DNA of 28,577 nucleotides from DATBDE01 sp036270095. GTDB lineage: Bacteria > Actinomycetota > Thermoleophilia > Solirubrobacterales > Solirubrobacteraceae. Location: assembly GCA_036270095.1 (NCBI GenBank), contig DATBDE010000131.1:1-28577 (forward strand), given 5' to 3'. The notes beneath the pieces were generated by a model. It saw only the letters and a program-made list of their open reading frames with translations, did no database searches and had not been told where the DNA came from. A program made the translations under genes and the position numbers. Positions 23,318-28,577 of this stretch are shown one piece after another. Each line of letters starts with the position of its first letter. The first letter of the stretch is position 1.

Positions 23318-23822
23318 GACCAACGAGCCTCTTCACCCCGCCGTCCGCATCGGCCACGTGCACCTGCGCGTGGTGGACCTGGACCGGTCGCTCGCGTTCT
23401 ACCGCGACGCGCTGGGCTTCGGCGTGACCGCCGACGGGCGGCCGCTGGGCCTGCCGGCGGTCTTCCTGGCCGCGGGCGACTACCACCATCACATCGGCCT
23501 GAACACGTTCGACGGCGCCGGCGCCCCGCCGCCCGACCCCGAGCGGGCCGGGCTCTACCACACGGCCTTCGTCTACCCGGACCGCCGCGAGCTGGCCCGC
23601 GCGGTGCAGCGCCTCGTCGACCACGGGTTCGCGCCCGACCACGCCACCGACCATGGCGCCACGGTCTCGGTCTACCTCGAGGACCCCGACGGCAATGGCG
23701 TCGAGCTCTACTACGACCGCCCCCGCCAGCGGTGGTTCGGGCCCGACGGCGAGCCGGTCCTGAAGGCCGACCACTTCGACTTCCACGAGATCCTCGACGA
23801 CCCCGACAACGGAGGCAGCTGA
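23307..23822 (+). CDS. VOC-family (glyoxalase/extradiol dioxygenase fold) protein
   Basis: 171 residues with two beta-alpha-beta-beta-beta modules. The first begins IGHVHLRVVDLDRSLAFYRD and the second YHTAFVYPDRRELARAVQRL. Likely metal ligands are His in GHVHLRV, His in YHTAF and Glu in GNGVELYYDRP. It looks like the CatE-type extradiol dioxygenase or a glyoxalase-like group. The start is ATG at 23307, 8 nt after GGTGG, or ATG at 23316. The minus-strand LuxR-type pseudogene has mirror-image ATGs at 23308 and 23317, so the 5' ends overlap. The stop overlaps the next gene's ATG, so these two are co-translated. The substrate is unknown. Confidence 0.88.
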   Translation: MAAMTNEPLHPAVRIGHVHLRVVDLDRSLAFYRDALGFGVTADGRPLGLPAVFLAAGDYHHHIGLNTFDGAGAPPPDPERAGLYHTAFVYPDRRELARAVQRLVDHGFAPDHATDHGATVSVYLEDPDGNGVELYYDRPRQRWFGPDGEPVLKADHFDFHEILDDPDNGGS

Positions 23823-24124
23823 TGTACGCGCAGGTCATCGAAGGCGGCACCACCCCCGATCACCGGACCGAGATGGACGCAATCGTCACCGACGATCTCA
23901 TCCCGGCGCTCGAGTCCGAGCCCGGCTACGCCGGCGCGCTCAACCTCGTCGACCGCGACAGCGGCCAGGCGCTGATGATCGTCCTCTGGGACGAGGAGGC
24001 GCAGGCGCGCCGCCCGCTCCCCGACTACGGCTCCGGCTTCCTCAAGGCCCTGGCCGCAATCGCGGCGATCTCGACCGGGCAGCGCAAGCCGATCGGCATC
24101 TGGGAGGTGAACGCCCGCGATTAG
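23822..24124 (+). CDS. Small ABM-like dimeric alpha/beta-barrel protein
   Basis: 100 residues with the outline of the antibiotic-biosynthesis-monooxygenase-type fold: a first strand (MYAQVIEGGTTPDHRTEMDA), a helix to IPALESEPGYAGALNLVDRD, a strand ALMIVLWDEEAQ and a last strand KPIGIWEVNARD. The heme or quinol-oxidising residues of characterised members cannot be recognised. Its ATG shares bases with the stop of the VOC gene (TGATG), so the two likely work together. The following gene is 48 bp away and has its own promoter-like box. Confidence 0.65.
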   Translation: MYAQVIEGGTTPDHRTEMDAIVTDDLIPALESEPGYAGALNLVDRDSGQALMIVLWDEEAQARRPLPDYGSGFLKALAAIAAISTGQRKPIGIWEVNARD

Positions 24125-24157
24125 ACGAAAGGGCCAAAAAGGCGATCGCGCTCTAGT

Positions 24158-24165
24158 GATATAAG
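24158..24165 (+). promoter_or_regulatory. -10 box for the SBP56 gene, leaderless arrangement
   Basis: GATATAAG (TATAAG at 24160-24165) lies 7 nt before the ATG at 24173, so transcription would start at or within a base or two of the start codon. There is no ribosome site. A matching -35 is not evident. Confidence 0.5.
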
Positions 24166-24172
24166 CCGCGTC

Positions 24173-25552
24173 ATGGCGACCATCAAGCCGGACCCCAGCT
24201 TCTATCCCTCGCCGGAGAGCGCGATTGCCGGCCCGCCCGAGGACCTTGCCTACGTCGTCACGCTCGACACCGAGGGCAACAAGCCCGACGCGCTGAACGT
24301 CATCGACGTCGGCTCGGGCGAGCGTGTCGGGCGGCTCGACATGCCCAACGTCGGCGACGAGCTGCACCACTTCGGCTGGAACGCATGCTCGTCCGCCCTG
24401 TGCCCCTGGGCCGCCCACCCGCACGTCGAGCGCCGCTACTTCCTCGTGCCCGGCCTGCGCTCGTCGCGCATCCACATCGTCGACGTCAAGGACGACCCGC
24501 GCCAGCCCAAGCTGACCAAGGTCATCGAGCCCGCCGAGCTCGAGGGCAAGACCGGCTACTCGCGTCCGCACACGTTCCACTGCGGTCCCGACGGGCTCTA
24601 CGCCAGCGCGCTCGGCGCCCCCGACGGCGACGGCCCCGGCGGCGTCTTCCTGCTCGATCACGACGACTTCTCGATCAAGGGCCAGTGGGAGGTCGACCGC
24701 GGCCCGCAGGAGCTGGCCTACGACATCTGGTGGAACATCGGCTTCGACCGCATCGTCACCAGCGAGTGGGGTACGCCGAACATGGTCGAGGCGGGGGTCA
24801 ACCCCGAGCTCCTGCTCGGCGGCAAGTACGGCCACCACCTCCACGTCTGGGACATGCGCAAGCGCACGCACCAGCAGGCCATCGACCTCGGGCTGGAGCA
24901 GCAGATGGTGCTCGAGCTGCGGCCCGCGCACGATCCCAACAAGCCGTGGGGCTTCGTCGGCGTGGTCGTCTCGACCGCCGACCTCAGCGCCAGCGTCTGG
25001 CTCTGGCACCCCGAGAACGGCAACGGCAAGATCACCGCGACCAAGGTGATCGAGATCCCGGCCGAGCCGGCCGAGACCGAGCAGCTACCGCCGGCGCTCC
25101 AGCCCTTCGGCGCCGTGCCGCCGCTGGTCACCGACATCTCGCTCACCGTCGACGACAAGACCCTGCTCGTGTCCTGCTGGGGCACCGGGGAGCTCAAGCG
25201 CTACGACGTCACCGACCCGTTCCATCCGCGTGAGACCGGCTCGGTCCGTCTGGGCGGCATCGTCGAGCGCGCGCCGCACCCGTCCGCGGGCAAGGTCAAC
25301 GGCGGGCCTCAGATGGTCGAGGTCAGCCGCGACGGCAAGCGCGTGTACCTCACGAACTCGCTCTACGCGAGCTGGGACGCGCAGTTCTACCCCGAGGGGA
25401 TCGACGGCTGGATGGTCAAGCTGGACGCCGAGGGCGACTTCAAGCTCGACCCCGACTTCTTCGTCCCCTTCGAGGGCGAGCGGCCGCACCAGGTGCGCCT
25501 CGCCGGCGGCGACGCCAGCTCGGACAGCTACTGCTTCCCCAACTCGGGCTAG
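24173..25552 (+). CDS. SBP56-family selenium-binding protein / methanethiol oxidase
   Basis: 459 residues of the SBP56 seven-bladed propeller family. Visible are PEDLAYVVTLDTEG, the conserved GDELHHFGWNACSSALCPW (C72 and C77, with H65/H66), SRPHTFHCGPDGLYASALG, EWGTPNMVEAG, GKYGHHLHVWDM, and near the end RPHQVRLAGGDASSDSYCFP. Bacterial and human members oxidise methanethiol to formaldehyde, H2S and H2O2 and need copper; the histidines seen here fit metal binding. There is no signal peptide, unlike periplasmic MtoX. The start ATG at 24173 follows TATAAG by 7 nt. A membrane protein gene begins 3 bp after its stop and is surely cotranscribed, perhaps to supply metal or handle a product. Confidence 0.93.
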   Translation: MATIKPDPSFYPSPESAIAGPPEDLAYVVTLDTEGNKPDALNVIDVGSGERVGRLDMPNVGDELHHFGWNACSSALCPWAAHPHVERRYFLVPGLRSSRIHIVDVKDDPRQPKLTKVIEPAELEGKTGYSRPHTFHCGPDGLYASALGAPDGDGPGGVFLLDHDDFSIKGQWEVDRGPQELAYDIWWNIGFDRIVTSEWGTPNMVEAGVNPELLLGGKYGHHLHVWDMRKRTHQQAIDLGLEQQMVLELRPAHDPNKPWGFVGVVVSTADLSASVWLWHPENGNGKITATKVIEIPAEPAETEQLPPALQPFGAVPPLVTDISLTVDDKTLLVSCWGTGELKRYDVTDPFHPRETGSVRLGGIVERAPHPSAGKVNGGPQMVEVSRDGKRVYLTNSLYASWDAQFYPEGIDGWMVKLDAEGDFKLDPDFFVPFEGERPHQVRLAGGDASSDSYCFPNSG

Positions 25553-25555
25553 CGG

Positions 25556-26200
25556 TTGAACCTCGCGCCGCTGCTCACCCTGGTCGTGCTCGGGGCCTAC
25601 CACGGCCTCAACCCGGCCATGGGCTGGCTGTTCGCGGTGTCGCGGGGCATGCAGGAGGGGAGCCGCCGCGGCGTGCTGCGCTCGCTGGTGCCGATCGCCA
25701 TCGGGCACGAGCTTGCGCTGGTCCTGGTCGCGGGGGTCGTGCTCCTGGCGGCCGAGATCGTCGATCCCCAGGCGCTGCACATCGCCGCGGCGGTGATCCT
25801 GTTCACGTTCGGGATCTTCCGGTTCGTCAAGCCGCGGGCGCATCCACGCTGGACGAAGATGCGGGTCAACAACCGCGAGCTGACGCTGTGGTCGTTCCTC
25901 ATGTCCAGCGCCCACGGCGCGGGGCTGATCGTCGCGCCGGTGCTCATCGGCATCGGCAGCGCCAGCGCGGCCACCGACCCGGAGGAGAAGGTCCCCGCCC
26001 ACGCCGACGTGGGCTCGATCGCCGTCGACGCCTTCGGACTCGTGCTCCACGTGGTCGCGATGATCGCCGTGATGGCGGTCATCGCCGTGCTGGTCTACGA
26101 CAAGCTCGGCGTGGCCGTGCTGAAGAAGGCGTGGCTGAACACGGACCAGCTGTGGGCGGCGGCGTTCATCGTGGCGGCGATCATCACGCTCTTCACCTGA
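25556..26200 (+). CDS. Polytopic membrane protein, possible NicO/UreH-type metal transporter
   Basis: 214 residues with about six hydrophobic segments. The opening, LVVLGAYHGLNPAMGWLF, and the later IGHELALVLVAGVVLL and SSAHGAGLIVAPVLI, have His-Gly and Gly-His-Glu motifs inside membrane helices, as in NicO/UreH-like metal permeases. The match is from memory and not firm. The start TTG at 25556 is 3 nt after the SBP56 stop, so translation is coupled. If it carries a metal, copper for the SBP56 protein would be the obvious guess. Its 3' end faces the hydroxyacyl-CoA dehydrogenase gene across the second hairpin element. Confidence 0.75.
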   Translation: MNLAPLLTLVVLGAYHGLNPAMGWLFAVSRGMQEGSRRGVLRSLVPIAIGHELALVLVAGVVLLAAEIVDPQALHIAAAVILFTFGIFRFVKPRAHPRWTKMRVNNRELTLWSFLMSSAHGAGLIVAPVLIGIGSASAATDPEEKVPAHADVGSIAVDAFGLVLHVVAMIAVMAVIAVLVYDKLGVAVLKKAWLNTDQLWAAAFIVAAIITLFT

Positions 26201-26224
26201 GCCATTCTCGCCGCCGCTGGCGGT

Positions 26225-26280
26225 GTCCTCGGGCTTCGCCGTGCCTAGCACGGCTTCATCCCTGCGTCCTTGCCAGCGAC
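26225..26280. repeat. Copy B of the 56-bp intergenic hairpin element
   Basis: It is the same length as copy A (301-356), with the flanks gtcctcgg and tccctgcgtcct conserved. The central hairpin is GCCGTGC (26238-26244), loop CTA, GCACGGC (26248-26254). Relative to copy A one base pair of the stem is swapped from G-C to C-G on both sides, a compensatory change. It occupies the 98-bp gap between two convergent stop codons, as copy A does. Confidence 0.7.
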
Positions 26281-26298
26281 GCCGAGCTATGGCTCAGG

Positions 26299-27153
26299 TC
26301 ACGTAGCGCTGTACTCGTAGAAGCCGCGGCCGGTCTTGCGGCCGTGGTGGCCGGACACGACCATGCGCTTGAGCAGCGGCGGAGGCGCGTACTCGGGGCG
26401 CTTGAACTCCTCGTAGAGCGAGTCGCACACCGCGTAGAGGACGTCGAGGCCGATGAAGTCGCACAGGGTCAGCGGGCCCATCGGATGGCCGGCCCCGAGC
26501 TTCATGCCCATGTCGATGTCCTCGCGGGTGGCGAAGCCGTCCTCGAGCATGCGCACGGCGGCCATCAGGTATGGCACGAGCAGCATGTTCACGATGAAGC
26601 CGGAGCGGTCCTTGGTGCGAATCGGCTCCTTGCCGATGGAGCGCGCGAACTGCTCCGCGCGCTCCACGGTGGCGTCGCTGGTGTCGATGCCGACGACCAC
26701 CTCCACGAGGCGCATGACCGGGACGGGGGAGAAGAAGTGCAGCCCGATCACCCGGTCGGGCGTGTCCGTCCACGAGCCGAGCTGGGCGATCGGGATCGAC
26801 GACGTGTTGGAGGCCAGCAGGGCGTCGGGGCCGAGCAGCGCGTCGAGGCCCTGGAACACCTTGCCCTTGACCCCCGGGTCCTCCGTGACCGCCTCGACAA
26901 CGACGTCGCTGCCGCGCAGCGCCTCGAGGTCGGTGGTCCATGCGATGCGGTCGACGAGGTCGCGGGCCTCGTCCTCGGAGAGCTTGCCGCCGCGCACGGC
27001 GCGGGCCACGGACTGCTCGACGCGGCCGCGGCTGCGCTCCAGCGGCGGCTCCTCGGGCTCGTAGACCACGACCGGGATGCCCGCCCGGGCGACGGCTTCG
27101 GCGATGCCCGAGCCCATGAACCCGCCGCCGACGACGCCGGCCTTCTCGATCAC
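26299..27153 (-). CDS. 3-hydroxyacyl-CoA (3-hydroxybutyryl-CoA) dehydrogenase
   Basis: 284 residues, the standard length for the single-function enzyme that oxidises 3-hydroxyacyl-CoA with NAD(P)+. The N-terminal Rossmann motif is AGVVGGGFMGSGIAEAVARA. ASNTSSIPIAQL and GLHFFSPVPVMRLVEVV follow, the latter with the catalytic His. The C-terminal domain has NMLLVPYLMAAVRMLEDG and GHPMGPLTLCDFIGLD, ending GRGFYEYS. The start is GTG at 27153 after AAGGTGG. It is divergent from the sugar dehydrogenase gene with only 37 bp between. It would belong to fatty-acid oxidation or polyhydroxybutyrate/butyrate metabolism, with the acyl-CoA enzymes elsewhere in the window. Confidence 0.94.
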   Translation of the reverse strand: MIEKAGVVGGGFMGSGIAEAVARAGIPVVVYEPEEPPLERSRGRVEQSVARAVRGGKLSEDEARDLVDRIAWTTDLEALRGSDVVVEAVTEDPGVKGKVFQGLDALLGPDALLASNTSSIPIAQLGSWTDTPDRVIGLHFFSPVPVMRLVEVVVGIDTSDATVERAEQFARSIGKEPIRTKDRSGFIVNMLLVPYLMAAVRMLEDGFATREDIDMGMKLGAGHPMGPLTLCDFIGLDVLYAVCDSLYEEFKRPEYAPPPLLKRMVVSGHHGRKTGRGFYEYSAT

Positions 27154-27190
27154 GCAAGCACCACCTTGGGACGAGCCTACCCTTGGGAGA

Positions 27191-28378
27191 GTGCGTTCGA
27201 TCCCTGCCCTGCTTGCCGTCCTCGTGCTCGCCGGGTGCGGGGCATCGTCGTCGGCGCAGAGCACCACGGCGGCGGCTCCGCCGCCCGACGCGGCGACCAC
27301 GCGGTCGGCGCCGCCGGCCGGAGCCGCGGCGTCCCGCGGCGTGCGCCTGCGGTCGATCGGGCGGTTCTCGTCGCCGATCTATGTGACGGCGCCGCCAGGC
27401 GACACCCACCGCCTGTTCGTGGTCCAGCGCGGCGGCAGCGTGATCGTGCTGCGCGACGGCCGGCGGGCGGGCACGTTCCTGCACGTCGACACCACCACCG
27501 AGGGCGAGCGCGGCCTGCTCTCGATGGCCTTCGCCCCCGACTACGCGCAGTCGGGGTTGCTCTACGTCTACTACACGGACCCGAGCGGGACGATCCGCGT
27601 GGACGAGTTCCACGCCGACCCCAACGCGAACCGGGTCGACGCCGGGTCGCAACGGCACGTGCTCTCGATCCCGCATCCCGAGAGCAACCACAACGGCGGC
27701 CAGCTGGAGTTCGGGCCCGACGGCCTGCTCTACATCGGCGTCGGCGACGGCGGCTCGGAGGGCGATCCCAACCGCTTTGGCCAGAACCTCGGCGTCCTCT
27801 ACGGGAAGATCCTGCGCATCGACCCGCGCGCCAGCGGGGGCAACCCGTACACGGTGCCCGACGACAACCCGTTCGTCGGGCGGTCGGGCGCGAAGCCGGA
27901 GATCTACGCCTACGGCCTGCGCAACCCGTGGCGCTTCTCGTTCGACCGCTCCACCGGCGCGCTTGTGATCGGCGACGTCGGCCAGGAGAAGATCGAGGAG
28001 GTCGACTACGAGGCCAAGGGCGCGGCCAAGGGCGCCAACTTCGGCTGGAGCGTGTTCGAGGGCCGCTCGTCCTACAACGCCGGCAGCGCCCCCGGCGCCG
28101 TGCCGCCGGTGCTGCAGCAGACCCACGCCTCCGGCTGGTGTTCGATCGTCGGCGGCTATGTCGTGCGCGACCCGTCGGTGCCGGCGCTGCGCGGTCGCTA
28201 CGTCTACGGCGACCTGTGCCAGCCGCAGCTGCACGCGGCGCGCCTGCGCCCGCACTCGGCGTCGGACCGGACGCTCAGCCTGCGGGTGTCGGAGCTCGTC
28301 TCGTTCGGGCAGGATGCCGCGGGCCATGTCTACGCCGTCTCGCTGAGCGGACCCGTGTACCGCATCGATGCCGGCTGA
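27191..28378 (+). CDS. PQQ-dependent sugar dehydrogenase-type lipoprotein
   Basis: 395 residues. The N-terminus is a lipoprotein signal (VRSIPALLAVLVLAGC, with lipobox LAGC and C16 to be lipidated), then a Ser/Ala/Pro linker to about 50. The rest is the six-bladed propeller of soluble glucose/aldose dehydrogenases: RGLLSMAFAPDYAQSGLLYV, NHNGGQLEFGPDGLLYIGVG, YGKILRIDP, IYAYGLRNPWRFSFDRSTG and GDVGQEKIEEVDY. It should oxidise sugars or related alcohols outside the membrane if PQQ is available. The start is taken as GTG at 27191. TACCCT at 27178-27183 lies 7 nt upstream, fitting a leaderless message. It overlaps the next gene by 11 bp. Confidence 0.9.
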   Translation: MRSIPALLAVLVLAGCGASSSAQSTTAAAPPPDAATTRSAPPAGAAASRGVRLRSIGRFSSPIYVTAPPGDTHRLFVVQRGGSVIVLRDGRRAGTFLHVDTTTEGERGLLSMAFAPDYAQSGLLYVYYTDPSGTIRVDEFHADPNANRVDAGSQRHVLSIPHPESNHNGGQLEFGPDGLLYIGVGDGGSEGDPNRFGQNLGVLYGKILRIDPRASGGNPYTVPDDNPFVGRSGAKPEIYAYGLRNPWRFSFDRSTGALVIGDVGQEKIEEVDYEAKGAAKGANFGWSVFEGRSSYNAGSAPGAVPPVLQQTHASGWCSIVGGYVVRDPSVPALRGRYVYGDLCQPQLHAARLRPHSASDRTLSLRVSELVSFGQDAAGHVYAVSLSGPVYRIDAG

Positions 28379-28577
28379 GCACGACGTCGCGCTCGTGCGC
28401 GCCGACAACCCGGGCCTGCTCACCCTCGAGGGCACGAACACGTGGGTCGTCGGGCGTGACCCCGCCTGGGTGGTCGACCCCGGCCCGCTGCTCGACGCGC
28501 ATGTCGAAGCCGTGGTCGAGGAGGTCATGCGCCGCGGCGGCCTGGAGGGCATCGTGCTCTCCCACGGCCACGTCGAC
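28368..28577 (+). CDS. Metallo-beta-lactamase-fold hydrolase, 5' part only
   Basis: The first 70 residues, running off the window. LTLEGTNTWVVG, VVDPGP and IVLSHGHVD are the early strands and the start of the HxHxD metal motif of the metallo-beta-lactamase fold, closest in style to the LACTB2/glyoxalase-II-like group. The ATG at 28368 overlaps the 3' end of the sugar dehydrogenase gene by 11 bp, so translation is probably coupled. The function cannot be refined without the rest. Confidence 0.85.
   Translation, partial: MPAEHDVALVRADNPGLLTLEGTNTWVVGRDPAWVVDPGPLLDAHVEAVVEEVMRRGGLEGIVLSHGHVD

Noticed and set aside
1..28577. CRISPR arrays, insertion sequences, integrases or phage genes
   Set aside because: No regularly spaced repeats, transposase or integrase motifs, or terminal inverted repeats with target duplications were seen.

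Overview
The window is a G+C-rich (low 70s percent) chromosomal stretch from an actinomycete-type bacterium. Codon third positions are almost all G or C, GTG and TTG starts are frequent, and genes are tightly packed. The gene families (paired acyl-CoA dehydrogenases, a SoxR with its box, a YccF protein, a large ATP-binding LuxR regulator, DUF5519 and DUF6510-like proteins) fit Actinomycetota. I infer the Thermoleophilia/Solirubrobacterales area from general gene style; no marker gene proves this. There is no phage, insertion sequence, CRISPR array or plasmid module.

Layout. 1-4043: the 3' end of an unidentified lipase-like gene, then on the minus strand a HisC-like aminotransferase, a small membrane protein, a long-chain acyl-CoA synthetase and a 58-residue helix-turn-helix-like protein. 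4316-6073: an ECF sigma factor fused to a zinc anti-sigma domain, a membrane anchor and a Pro/Ala-rich tail, then a small conserved-type protein. 6074-8965: two acyl-CoA dehydrogenase subunits divergent from a TetR regulator, with an operator-like palindrome between. 8972-9970: a membrane-anchored HtrA-type serine protease. 9971-10869: about 0.9 kb without a recognisable intact gene, with strong hairpins and a less G+C-rich patch. 10870-12226: tRNA-Pro(CGG), YccF, and a divergent soxR/DUF5519 pair around a clear SoxR box. 12279-13887: a molybdopterin sulfite-oxidase-like enzyme, a flavin reductase and a zinc-ribbon protein. 13900-15372: a Tat-exported flavin amine oxidase. 15362-20896: a minus-strand operon of a benzoylformate-decarboxylase-like ThDP enzyme, a FAD/Fe-S 2-hydroxyacid dehydrogenase and an esterase. 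It lies directly downstream of a LuxR-type regulator gene (20922-23317) wrecked by several frameshifts and deletions. 23307-26200: VOC protein, ABM-like protein, SBP56/methanethiol oxidase, membrane protein. 26299-28577: 3-hydroxyacyl-CoA dehydrogenase, a lipoprotein PQQ-type sugar dehydrogenase and the start of a metallo-beta-lactamase-fold hydrolase.

How they work together. FadD, the dehydrogenase pair and the 3-hydroxyacyl-CoA dehydrogenase are scattered parts of fatty-acid or related acyl-CoA breakdown. The operon at 15362-20896 reads as ester hydrolysis, then 2-hydroxyacid oxidation, then 2-oxoacid decarboxylation, with its local regulator dead. Several plus-strand genes have a TANNNT-like box 7-11 nt before the start codon, which suggests leaderless transcripts. 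A 56-bp hairpin element occurs in both of the roughly 100-bp convergent intergenic gaps of the window and looks like a dispersed repeat family.
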